A stretch of 39,382 nucleotides of DNA, taken from positions 1 through 39,382 of the forward strand of contig CAMCQR010000014.1 in NCBI GenBank assembly GCA_945877115.1, written 5' to 3'. Positions 1 to 8,400 of this stretch are shown here, piece after piece. A program made the translations under genes and the position numbers. The notes beneath the pieces were generated by a model, which had not been told where the DNA came from, ran no database searches, and was given only the letters and a program-made list of their open reading frames with translations. How positions within the stretch are numbered: the first letter of the stretch is position 1; the number at the start of each line of letters is the position of its first letter. Source of the DNA: Synechococcus sp. UW140 (GTDB taxonomy: Bacteria > Cyanobacteriota > Cyanobacteriia > PCC-6307 > Cyanobiaceae).

Positions 1-4
1 TGAG

Positions 5-33
5 TTAAACATTCAGCGATCAGGGTCTATAAT
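5..33 (+). promoter_or_regulatory. Possible sigma70-type promoter before the HD-domain gene
   Basis: A perfect TATAAT hexamer lies at 28-33. A weak -35-like TTAAAC lies at 5-10, exactly 17 bases upstream. The gene it would serve starts about 135 bases downstream at a TTG. The -35 match is only three of six, so this is tentative. Nothing else is recognisable in 34-169. Confidence 0.25.
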
Positions 34-169
34 CGCAAAATGGAGCTGCGCAATCAGCCTCCAAGCAGTCAACCACTGACTGCTCCTGTTCACCCTCCAG
101 AAAGGGTCACAGGACCACCTGAGTTACACCACTCGGAGGGGCGCTACCCGCCCCTTTGTCGAGGAACTG

Positions 170-682
170 TTGACGCGATACGAAAATCTGATCGGCAAAG
201 ATTTTCCCGGCTATCGAAACCACGTTTATCGCACAATCACATATGCAATGCATTTTCTAGGTAATGCAGAAGAACATGAAAGGCTGGTGCAGGCTGCGTT
301 CGTCTACCATGACATCGGTCTCTGGACAGATCGTGAATTGGCCTATTTGGAGCCATCCGAGGCCGTAGCGATAGCCGACAACATCAAGTTTGGACTGGGG
401 TTGGATCCTGAGTTGTTGCGTGGAGCCATCCATTGGCACCACAAGATTCTTCCTTACAGCGGTCCTTACAGAGAAGTTATTGAGGCCTGCCGCAAGGCCG
501 ACTGGATCGACGCTTCAAAGGGAATGCTTCGCAAGGGTATGAGCAGATCTGAAATTCAAAGAGTCGAAGCTGCGTTCCCAAACTTGGGCTTCCACGAAAC
601 ACTGCTGCGACTTGCTAAAGATTATGGTGGCTCAATATTTGTTGGAGGAATTAAGGTGACTTTGGGAATCGTAAAATGGTAA
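170..682 (+). CDS. HD-domain phosphohydrolase-like protein
   Basis: A soluble protein of about 170 residues with HD-superfamily features. There is a histidine near residue 18 (NHVYR), the metal-binding pair in YHDIGLW near residues 46-52, a further HWHHK histidine cluster near residues 88-92, and a late aspartate in ADWIDAS. HD proteins are metal-dependent phosphohydrolases acting on nucleotides or other phosphoesters; the substrate here is unknown. The start used is TTG at 170. The frame is open further upstream without an ATG, so the N-terminus is uncertain. The gene stands alone and is followed within 20 bases by an attC-like inverted repeat, the layout of an integron gene cassette. Fold assignment is fairly sure, biological role is not. 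Confidence 0.75.
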   Translation: MTRYENLIGKDFPGYRNHVYRTITYAMHFLGNAEEHERLVQAAFVYHDIGLWTDRELAYLEPSEAVAIADNIKFGLGLDPELLRGAIHWHHKILPYSGPYREVIEACRKADWIDASKGMLRKGMSRSEIQRVEAAFPNLGFHETLLRLAKDYGGSIFVGGIKVTLGIVKW

Positions 683-697
683 TCGACTCCGTGGTGA

Positions 698-788
698 GGG
701 CTAATATGTCCTTCGAGCGGGCAGGCCACCAAGAAGTCTATTTATTCGCATTGATATACTTGCCTGCCACGCTGGGGCAGCGTTAGCT
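698..788 (+). repeat. attC-like imperfect inverted repeat
   Basis: The left arm holds GGCTAAT (699-705) and AGCGGGCAGGC (716-726). The right arm holds GCCTGCCACGCT (762-773) and GTTAGCT (782-788). The inner arms pair perfectly except for one extra base (A769), and the outer arms pair through GCTAA/TTAGC. Two paired blocks, an unpaired spacer between them, one extrahelical base, about 90 bp in total and an outer GTT heptamer are all hallmarks of integron attC sites. The heptamers are not perfect matches to RYYYAAC/GTTRRRY. The extra base is on the right arm, whereas in classical attC sites it is on the left. No integrase gene is in the window. It could instead be a terminator-like structure for the HD gene, but no T-run follows. 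Confidence 0.45.
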
Positions 789-791
789 GGC

Positions 792-797
792 TATAAT
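792..797 (+). promoter_or_regulatory. Possible -10 element for the DUF1254 gene
   Basis: A perfect TATAAT lies 27 bases before the ATG at 825 and just after the attC-like repeat. I see no -35 element at 16-18 bases. A purine-rich stretch just before the ATG (about 810-824) could serve as ribosome binding site. Confidence 0.3.
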
Positions 798-824
798 CAA
801 TATTCCACAAGAGAAAAGAAAGAA

Positions 825-1784
825 ATGAAAGGGATCATCGAGACACGCGAGGTGACGCAGAAGACCTACTGCCGAGCTGAAACGGACCGAACCTTCTTCA
901 ACGCATCGCAGCTGGCTGGCGGCGTAAACAAGCTGTTCAGTTTTCGCAATGTCACGCCGCTGGACAGGCAAACGGTGGTCAGGATGAACAAGGATACGCT
1001 CTACATGGTGGCCTTAGTGGATACGTCCAAGGGTGCCACAATCACGGTGCCTGACATGCCTGCGGGCCGCTATTACTCGGTACTGTTGCTTGATAACGAT
1101 CACTATTGTCCGGGCGTTATCTACACGTCGGGAACGCACGAACTGCCCGGGGACACCAAGTATCTCGCTATCAATGTTCGCATCCAGCTGCTGCTCCCGG
1201 ATGACCCGGCGGACATCGCACTGGTCAACCAATTGCAGGATCAGTTTGTCATCCAGGCCAACAGCGCCGACCCGTTCCCGGAGCCGAATTGGGACAAGAA
1301 GTCGCTGGCCGCTTTAACCGCGGAATACAATGCAGAATTCGCCAAGTTCAATCTGTATCCTGACGGCTGGATGGGCAAGCGCGGAAAAGCCGATGATGCC
1401 ACACGTCACCTGGGCTGCGCCGGCGCGTGGGGACTGTTCCCGAACAAGGACGCGATTTACATCAATTACAACGGACATCTGCCCGCCGACAAGTGCCATA
1501 CCGCCACCTACCAGGTGCCCGAGAACAACGCGTTCTGGTCCATCACCGTTTACGGCGCGGATGGCTACATGAAGAGCGTGAATAACATTCTCAACGCCGC
1601 GAATACGAAGATGAATTCTGACGGCACGTTCACCGTATATTTCGGGTCGAAGGAAGCCTGCGGCGATATGCTCAACCGGCTGGACGTGAGCGAAGGTTGG
1701 AACTTCCTCATGCGCGTGTATCGCCCCGGCCCATCCGCCCTGAATGGCAGCTACAAACTGCCGGATGCCGTCGCCTGCCCATAA
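825..1784 (+). CDS. DUF1254/DUF1214 domain protein
   Basis: 319 residues with the layout of DUF1254-DUF1214 proteins. The N-terminal part carries VVRMNKDTLYM and PAGRYYSVLLLDNDHY, typical of DUF1254. The C-terminal part carries YPDGWMGKRG, AFWSITVYGADGYM and a final MRVYRPGPSALNGSYKLP, typical of DUF1214. No signal peptide is visible in this start, whereas many relatives are exported, so this version is probably cytoplasmic or N-terminally shortened. The family has no established biochemical function. The ATG at 825 follows a purine-rich stretch. The next segment (1812-1949) is a leftover C-terminus of a second member of the same family, so two DUF1214 genes once lay in tandem here. Confidence 0.85.
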   Translation: MKGIIETREVTQKTYCRAETDRTFFNASQLAGGVNKLFSFRNVTPLDRQTVVRMNKDTLYMVALVDTSKGATITVPDMPAGRYYSVLLLDNDHYCPGVIYTSGTHELPGDTKYLAINVRIQLLLPDDPADIALVNQLQDQFVIQANSADPFPEPNWDKKSLAALTAEYNAEFAKFNLYPDGWMGKRGKADDATRHLGCAGAWGLFPNKDAIYINYNGHLPADKCHTATYQVPENNAFWSITVYGADGYMKSVNNILNAANTKMNSDGTFTVYFGSKEACGDMLNRLDVSEGWNFLMRVYRPGPSALNGSYKLPDAVACP

Positions 1785-1811
1785 GCTGACCAGAAAAGAT
1801 CATGAACATGA

Positions 1812-1949
1812 CTGCCGCCGAAGCCCGCGCCAAACGGGTCTTTCTCCGTGGTCCTGCGGCTTTACTGGCCGAAAGCGGAGGCGCTGGAAGGCGAGTGGAT
1901 CGCGCCGCCGCTGATCTGGAGCGTTGGAACGATCATGGCGTTTGGATAA
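1812..1949 (+). pseudogene. C-terminal remnant of a second DUF1214 protein
   Basis: In the frame starting at 1812 the DNA encodes LPPKPAPNGSFSVVLRLYWP followed by KAEALEGEWIAPPL. This matches the canonical end of DUF1214 proteins (LPAP.GPF.LVLRLY.PK...L.G.W.PPP). The frame is preceded directly by TGA at 1809-1811, where a tryptophan codon would be expected, and runs to TAA at 1947. There is no start codon or upstream part, so it is a fragment. It sits 27 bases after the stop of the intact DUF1254 gene. The last ten codons after APPL do not look like the family and may lie past a junction. Confidence 0.7.
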
Positions 1950-1993
1950 CTGTTAGGTACCTACTGCACCACTCTGCTCAGTTATCACCAGAA

Positions 1994-3204
1994 CTACAAC
2001 CGATACAACAACAAACTCCGCCCAACCCCGTCCTGCAGCAACAGCGAACGTTTGTCAATATTCCACTGCCTCACCTGATCCAGCGCTTTCAGGTATTGCT
2101 GCTCGAAGGCCATGACGTCCGCAGCGCAGGCCATCTTGGTGCTCACCAGTTTCGAGAAGCGCAGCTGATCACCAGCCAGCTGGAAGCCACCCAGCAGCTG
2201 ATTGCAGCCGCTGTTGCCGCTGAATCGCTCGCTGTCGCTGGCCAACAGCAGTTCCGGTGGCCGGCCCGGCGGATTGATCAGGGTCGGACTATTTGGTGCC
2301 TGCAGCGCCTGCAGCTTCCAGGCGGTGCCCCGCAGGGTCGGTTGGGTCCGATGGGTCGGGCTGGTTTTTTGGTCCGATGCCATTGGGTTGGACGCATTTG
2401 GGGTGAATGCCATTTGGGGCTGCGGGCAGCCTGGGCCGGGATGGGCCCTCCCGAATGCCTCCACTACAAGAGCGCGGCGAGGGCCCTGGCCAGGTTGGGC
2501 AGCAGGGCGTTGGCTGATTAGCCCCTCCATGTTCACCAGCAGGGGCTGGCCTGACCCGCCAGCGGGTAGAACGCTCCGGTAGGCCTGCAGCAGGCGCTTG
2601 TAGTCGCCCTCCAGGCTGACCAGCAGCCGCTGGCCGGTGACACACTGCTGCATGGTCGGCCCTTGGGGCAGGAGGCGAAATAGGCCCGCCAGGAACAGCC
2701 GTGGCGATATCGGCTCCGGCACGGCTAGCCGCGTTAGCCGGTCGTTGGGTCCCGATCGGATCGGTTGGCCTTCTAGATCGAGCTTGCGCAGCACCGCGTC
2801 CACCTGCCAGCGGCTGCTACCGCCGGCGTTGGGCCGGCCGCCCGCTGCCCACCGGCACCAGTTGCAACGTCAACGGCTTGCTGGTGCCGCCCCTGGGCAT
2901 CGGGGTGAATGGGTCGGTGGTGATGAGCAGCCGCTCGCCCTGGCGGAGGGTGGCGCGCACCCCATAGCGCCCCCTTGGCGTCAGGTCGCGGTCGCGGTAA
3001 CGGAGGCTGAAACGGGAAGGGGGGCTGGCCTGCGGGCTTGATCCTGGTGCGCCCCAGCACCCGGGCCGGCGCATCGGCGAGGGCCGCGTCGATCAACACC
3101 ACTTCCAACACAACGTCCAACATCGCAGCCGGCGGCAGGGGCCAGCAGCTGGCTCGCCAGGAGGATTGCGGCCAGGGACGCAGCGGGCTGCAGGGTGATG
3201 GCAT
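1994..3204 (-). pseudogene. Broken secreted YbaY / NlpE-like / META domain protein
   Basis: On the minus strand the pieces of one exported protein can be read in order but in different frames. A signal-peptide-like stretch (ITLQPAASLAAILLASQLLA, ending near a cysteine) lies at about 3143-3200. A YbaY-type half domain (VVLEVVLIDAALADAPARVL) lies at about 3025-3135. The rest of YbaY (DLTPRGRYGVRATLRQGERL) lies at about 2829-3015. An intact stretch from about 2820 to 1994 holds a domain resembling the NlpE C-terminal OB region (CVTGQRLLVSLEGDY, PLLVNMEG) and then a META/HslJ domain (FSGNSGCNQLLGGFQL, TKMACA). At least three frame changes are needed, near 3140, 3005-3024 (a run of six G) and 2817-2845; a fourth is likely at the start. 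It is either a decayed gene or a region of poor sequence. Such proteins are periplasmic or outer-membrane lipoproteins linked to envelope stress. Confidence 0.7.
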
Positions 3205-3389
3205 TCCTATCACGGTGCGGTAAGGATTATGTCAACCCCAAGGTGCTTCCATCTAGGCGATCTAACCCCCAAAACGCGTCTGTGTAGACCAATCTTTGCG
3301 CATCCTTTCTTTGATGTCGCAAAGATACTCACCTCTGGCAATGCGAACAGCCATTACGGCCACCCCGTGCTGCCTATCTTAAGTGGCAG

Positions 3390-3920
3390 ATGTTGTTGCC
3401 CTCTGAGATGCCCTCTTCACGCTTAAGCACCCCCCATCATCTGCGCTTTTTGGCAGCCCACTCCCATTTGTCCCATGTTTTTGGTGGTGATTGGTTCGCC
3501 AAGGGGGCCGAGGGTTTTGCCCGCTTCTTTGGCACCCCATTCTTTCTGATGGCCCAGTCTGCCGTTGTGATTGTTTGGATTTATCTGAATGTTGTCAACT
3601 ACACGGCATTTGACCGTTATCCGTTTATTCTCTTAAATCTGGCTTTCAGCCTGCAGGCGGCCTATGCCGCACCGTTGATTTTGCTTGCCCAGACCAGGCA
3701 GGCTGATCGGGATAAGGCCCATTCAGAAGCGGATGCGAAACATCGCGAAGAGATTGCGTTTGAAATGCATCAGGAGCAGCAATTGTCCCTGGAGCAGACG
3801 GGCAAACTTCTCTTGCTCCTGGATCAAAACAATCAAATGACCATGGCTGTGCGGCAACTCAGTGAGCGGATTGAATCGTTGACTTCTGAAATTCACAACA
3901 AAGTCGTGCCCTCTCTTTGA
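3390..3920 (+). CDS. DUF1003 membrane protein
   Basis: 176 residues with the full DUF1003 pattern: WFAKGAEGFARFFGTPFFL, a first membrane helix (about 55-75, QSAVVIVWIYLNVV), the conserved FDRYPFILLNLAFSLQAAYA region forming a second helix, and LILLAQTRQADRDK. A charged, glutamine-rich tail likely to be coiled coil follows (about 110-170). The family is widespread and of unknown function; the topology predicts an inner-membrane protein with a long cytoplasmic tail. ATG at 3408 is an alternative start, and no clear ribosome binding site separates the two. It converges with the cryptochrome gene 34 bases away. I see no gene in 3208-3389 upstream. Confidence 0.85.
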   Translation: MLLPSEMPSSRLSTPHHLRFLAAHSHLSHVFGGDWFAKGAEGFARFFGTPFFLMAQSAVVIVWIYLNVVNYTAFDRYPFILLNLAFSLQAAYAAPLILLAQTRQADRDKAHSEADAKHREEIAFEMHQEQQLSLEQTGKLLLLLDQNNQMTMAVRQLSERIESLTSEIHNKVVPSL

Positions 3921-3954
3921 TCTAGAAGATCAGGCCCACCCTCAGCCCCCCGAT

Positions 3955-5181
3955 TCACGACCACCGGCGCCGATGCATCTCCTCGGGGTCATAGAGCCGC
4001 ACCTGCCGCTCCAGATCGAAGCGTCGCGGCGGGCCCTTGAAGCTGCGGGGATCGTTGCCGACGCCAGCCAGATAGGCCCAGTTGCCGGTGTTGAGGGCCG
4101 GCTGGGCGTCGATCAGCCACCATTCGAAAAAGCGGGCGCCCCAGGTCCAGGGCAGATGCAATTCATTGATGAAATGGGACGCGACCCACTGGCGGCCCCG
4201 GTTGGAGAGATAGCCAGTGCTCAGCAGTTCGTTGAGCTGGGCGTCGATCAGGAGGTGGCCGCTGCGGCCCCGGCACCAGCGCTCAAACAGGGGTCGATCT
4301 TCGCTCCATTCGATCTGGCGGTTCTGCAATCCACCCGGGGCCCCGAAGCTGGCCCCATGGCGTTGGGCGGTCCAGAGGAAGAATTCGCGCCAGAGCAGCT
4401 CCTGCTTCATCCATTCGGAGCCGTCATCGGCGCCGCGGCGGGCTTCGTAATCGAGCACGGTCTGCCAGATGCGCCGCACCGATAGCGATCCGAGGGCCAG
4501 ATAGGGGGAGAACTTGGAGGAGAACTCCGTTCCCACCAGGCCATTGCGGCGAGCCTTGTAGTGGCGCAATCCGTCCGAGTCCAGGCAGTAGTGCCCCAAC
4601 CTGGCCAGGCCGCTGGCTTCATCGCCCACGAAGGGAAAGGCGCTGCGGGGATCGGGGAGGATGTGTTTCGCTGCAGCATCCGCCTGCGGATCCGCCTCCA
4701 GCCAGCCCCGGGGCCCCTCCAGCCGTAACCCCCCCAGGTCCTCCAGATCCGGTACCGGCAGGGGCGGCACCGGCGCCCGCCCCAGGCCCCGGCGGAACTC
4801 CCCAAACACCCTTGGGAAGGTTTCCTGCGCCAGCGGCCAATCGTCAAACAGCCGGCTCTCCTGGCCGTGCAGAACCACCTGCGGGCGCACCCGGGGAGCC
4901 AGCAGTTCCAGCGCCGCCGCCGTGGTGTGCTGGGGAAAGTGGAGCAGGGGAATGGCTGCGGCCGCCAAGCGCGTGCGCAGACAGGCCAGGGCCTGGGCCT
5001 CCAATCGCCTTTGGTGGGGCCCCCGCAGGCGCTGGTCCGGTGGCCGGCAGGCCAGCACGATCAGTTTTCCCTGGCCGGGGCTCTGGTGGCGGGCTAGAGC
5101 CACGGCCCGGTGCAGGGCGGGCTGGTCATCCAGGCGCAGCTGGCCCTCCAGGGCCAGCGCCACCACAAAGGTTGCGCTCAT
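3955..5181 (-). CDS. Cryptochrome-DASH / photolyase family flavoprotein
   Basis: 408 residues. The N-terminal part is an alpha/beta photolyase-type domain, somewhat short for the family. The C-terminal FAD-binding domain is well conserved: KFSPYLALGSLSVR, ELLWREFFLW, NRQIEWSEDRPLFERWCRGR, LSTGYLSNRGRQWVASHF and GNWAYLAGVGNDP. The NRQIEW segment and the LIDAQPALNTGNWAY region are more like Cry-DASH than class I CPD photolyases. Cry-DASH proteins repair CPD lesions in single-stranded or looped DNA using blue light and may also act as photoreceptors. The ATG at 5181 fits the family N-terminus. It lies 28 bases downstream of the chlI fragment on the same strand. Confidence 0.88.
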   Translation of the reverse strand: MSATFVVALALEGQLRLDDQPALHRAVALARHQSPGQGKLIVLACRPPDQRLRGPHQRRLEAQALACLRTRLAAAAIPLLHFPQHTTAAALELLAPRVRPQVVLHGQESRLFDDWPLAQETFPRVFGEFRRGLGRAPVPPLPVPDLEDLGGLRLEGPRGWLEADPQADAAAKHILPDPRSAFPFVGDEASGLARLGHYCLDSDGLRHYKARRNGLVGTEFSSKFSPYLALGSLSVRRIWQTVLDYEARRGADDGSEWMKQELLWREFFLWTAQRHGASFGAPGGLQNRQIEWSEDRPLFERWCRGRSGHLLIDAQLNELLSTGYLSNRGRQWVASHFINELHLPWTWGARFFEWWLIDAQPALNTGNWAYLAGVGNDPRSFKGPPRRFDLERQVRLYDPEEMHRRRWS

Positions 5182-5209
5182 CGGGCCCCCAGGGGCCAGG
5201 GCTCCAGCC

Positions 5210-5413
5210 TCAATTGGCCAGCGCCAACTGGAAGCCGCGGCGGTCGCTGGGTTCGGGCCGCTCGAACACCTGGCAGAACACCTTCACAACCCGATCGCCG
5301 GAATCGATCGTTTCGAGGGGATCCTTGCGCAGGCGGTGGCAGGCAGCCCGCCTAGATGCGGATCTGCAGGCCGTCGTCAATGGAGATCTGGGGCAGTTGC
5401 AGTTGCTGGCCAT
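5210..5413 (-). pseudogene. chlI: Stray 3' fragment of chlI in a 67-codon frame
   Basis: From about 5346 down to the stop at 5210 this strand encodes HRLRKDPLETIDSGDRVVKV and then FCQVFERPEPSDRRGFQLAL. This is the last 42 or so codons of ChlI, whose intact gene lies at 21708-22796. The two align codon for codon back from the stop. By eye the inner 90 bases differ at about six positions and the last 39 bases at about fourteen, so the copy is not recent. Upstream of 5346 the frame continues into unrelated sequence to an ATG at 5413, with AGGAG about eight bases before it, so a short chimeric peptide could be made. In another frame 5413-5350 ends with LPQISIDDGLQIRI and a stop, perhaps the tail of another lost gene. 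Confidence 0.8.
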
Positions 5414-5431
5414 AGCGGTATCTCCTGCTGA

Positions 5432-5459
5432 GCTCGAGACAATTGTAACCAGCTCGAGC
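5432..5459 (-). terminator. Stem-loop just downstream of the giant gene
   Basis: GCTCGAG (5432-5438) pairs with CTCGAGC (5453-5459) around a 14-base loop that contains the palindrome ACAATTGT. It lies 18 bases after the giant gene's stop on the minus strand. No T-run follows, so it could be a weak terminator, an mRNA-stabilising hairpin or a regulatory site. Confidence 0.3.
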
Positions 5460-5476
5460 GTCGATGCCGATGTTGT

Positions 5477-8400
5477 TCAGAACAGCGCCACGGAGACATT
5501 GTTGAGGCGGACGATCAGATCATTGAAGTCGCCGTCGCTGCGGCCACCCGCTACCGAAATGTCCTCAATCCCAAGAGCCGGGTTGTTGGGGCTGTTGCTC
5601 AGGCTTACCATCTGGGTGGCACCGCCCGGGTTGGCGGCGGCGAAGGAGGAGAAGATCTTGGTTTCATCTCCGTTCTGCAGGAGCAACAGGCCGTAGCGCT
5701 CGCGGGTGTCGAGCGGGAGGGAGTTGAAGGTGGCGGAAGCCCCGAAGGCGGGCAAGGTGGCGGCATCGAGCAGCAGGCCCTCATCCTTGGAGCGGGCCAG
5801 GGCCGCCTGCAGATACCCGGTATCGCCAGGATTGAGACCTTCGATGTTGCCGGTGATCGAATCCACCGTGTAAAAACCGAGGCTGTTGGCATAGCCAGTC
5901 AGGCGCTGCACCTCCACGGCGGCCGGGGCGGGCAGGAGGGCGGGGGCGGTGCCGGTGGCCTGCCAGAAGACACCGGTGACGCCGCCGTTGAAGGTGGCGG
6001 TGACCTGGTTGCCATTGACCGCCAGGTTGAGCAGGGCTAGGGCGGCGCCGTTCTGGCTGGCGGTGGGGGTCCAGCTCTGGCCGCTGAGGTTCTGCGCCGC
6101 CGTGATCGCGCGGCTGCCAATGCCCCGGGCCTCGGTGGATTGCCAGCCGCCCGTGATGTTGTCGTCGTTGGCGTTGGCGGGATTGAGGCTGCCGCTGGTG
6201 CCGCCGCTGGCGCCGCTGATCAGGGTGAGGTTGCCGGTATTGGATTGAAGCCCGAAGGTCACCAGACCGGAGCCGCTGTCGGCGCGCCAGCTGGTGAGGG
6301 GGGCGTCTGTCGTGAAGCGCACCGTGTTGGCGTTGAGCAGCTGAACGGAGTTCTGCCAGGTCAGGTCTGGTCCAAGCAGGGAGACCTGGGGTTGCCCGGA
6401 TCCAGCATCAAGGTTGAGGTGCAGGCGGGCGCCGACCTGTTGATTGGTGCGGCCATCCAGATCCAGGGGCAGGGTGTCCAGATGATTGACAGGGATTGTG
6501 AAGTCGCCATCGTGTTGGAAGTCGGCCAGGGTCACTTCTCTGGCCGCTGAGACTTTGGTGGCGTCGGCGCTATCGCGGGTGCTGATGTGCAGTGTGAGAG
6601 TGTTGCCATGGTTGCCATTCGTATCAGCGCGGAGTTGGAGTTCGCCGCCCTCGAGGCTGAAGCCACTCAACACGACAGGCTCGGAGGGTCTGATCACGAG
6701 GTTCAGATCCTGCGTGTAGTGCAGATGATCGACAGGCTGAAAGCTCAGACTCGCCCGTTCTGAACGGCCTTCAGCGATTCCATCTTTGAGCGTTGGCACC
6801 GTGACAGTTTTGCTGATCTCTCCGGGCTTGAGCAATAGGAGACCAGCCACAGCGGCGCAGTCGATGCCCAGACTGACGGTGCCGTTATCGGAACTAGAAC
6901 TGTAAAGAATGGCCAGAGGAGTATTAATAGATCCGTTGCGTTTGATCTCGTAGCGCAGGCTCTCGCCCTCGGTCGCCGCCAGCGCCTTGACGGTGTAAGC
7001 GTCAGTTTGGATGGAATGGGAGCCGGCTTGCTGCTTGAGCCAGGTGAGATAGGTGTCCGCAGGATCAGGGCTGCCAATGGCCGCCATGGCGGCCGGTGCG
7101 CTCGGAGCTACGGATCGCGCTGTCAAGGCTACCGAGGAAGTGGCGGCCGTGCTGACGTGGGTGACCAGCCAGGAGTTTTCACCCTCGCTATTCACGGCCG
7201 TCTGGGAGGTAGGCACCAGCACGAACACCACCCCAGCGCTGTCGCTGGCCGTGAAGCCATTCCAGCGGGCACCGCCATAGACGATGTCGGCCTTGGCATT
7301 GCGGCTGAAATCGGAGCTCAGCTGGATCGAGTCCTGGGCATCCGTCACCAGGAATAGCACCTGATCGTCGTTGAGATTTTCGACGCCGAGGCGATCAAAG
7401 CTGAGGAGATTGGCGCCGTAATCCACACTGCTGATCAACTCCACCGATTTCAATCGATTGCCAGGGCGGATGTAATACGTGGCGCTATTGGATCCAGAGC
7501 TTTCGGCCGTAAAGCTCCAGTTCTGGTTGGCTGGGCCCTGGAGTACGAGAGAATCGATTCCGGCTCCAGCATCAATGCGCAGGAAGGCGTTGTCGATCAG
7601 GCTGATCTGGTCGTCGCCGTTGCCGGCAAGGATCACATCCTTGCCGCCGCGCCCTTCGATGCGGTCCGAGCCCGCAATGGCGGCGATGACATCGGCCAAG
7701 GGTGTGCCCAGCAGCGTGTCGGCACTGGGGGTGCCGATCTGATTGGCGATGTCGAGGAAGTCGCCACCGAAGAGGGCATATTGATTGGCCAGGCCTTCAG
7801 ATGGATTGCTGGGATCGCTGATCAGGATGTCCTTGTAGCCATCGGCATTGATGTCGAGGTTGCCATCAATCGAGTAGCCGGCCAGGGAAACCTGGTTGGC
7901 GGTTGGGGATGTGCTATTGACGGCTTCGATCACCAGATTCTTGGTGTTGTCGATGCCACCAACATCCTCGGTGAAGGGAGACGTGAAATAGAGCTGCGAT
8001 TGGCTGACAAACGGCGCGAGGGTAGTAAAGACAGGGATATAGATTGGACTGTTCCAGTCGTCGTAGGCACCTCCCACAGCAAGGGTGGAGCCGCCAGAGA
8101 AGCCGTTCACCAGGTAGAGCTGGCTGGAGTTGGCGGTCAGGCCTAGGGTGGGCGTGTATTCGTCCTTGGGGGCCTCGCCTAAGTTGGTCGCATAGGTCGA
8201 CCAGTTGGCGCCCGGATCCGAGGACACAGCCTGGGCTGTTGTCAGGGTGTAACTGCTGGAGTTGTAGTCCCCTGAATAGAAGGCAAGCACCGTCTTGCCC
8301 TGGAAGCGGCTGGCGGCGAAGGACGTGCCACTCAGCGCTGAAGTGCTGCCAGCCGAGTTGACCGACTGAAGGGCAGTGGCTGATCCGCTGAAACCGTTAC

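Noticed and set aside
40-264. Plus-strand 74-codon frame overlapping the HD gene start
   Set aside because: No domain, Pro-rich composition, and it overlaps the convincing HD frame.
1952-1958. GTTAGGT heptamer as a second attC site
   Set aside because: It matches GTTRRRY, but I found no partner RYYYAAC or paired inner arms within 150 bases upstream.
1802-2521. Plus-strand 239-codon frame
   Set aside because: It runs through the DUF1214 remnant in the wrong frame and then antisense to the META-domain protein; no domain character.
4661-5696. Plus-strand frames of 250-294 codons opposite the photolyase and giant gene end
   Set aside because: Antisense shadows of real genes; composition Arg/Gly/Ala/Pro-rich.
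6140-6150. Short tandem codon similarities in the giant gene as CRISPR-like repeats
   Set aside because: Similarities are irregular protein-level motifs (DxNxDG loops), not uniform repeats with spacers. No CRISPR array is present in the window.
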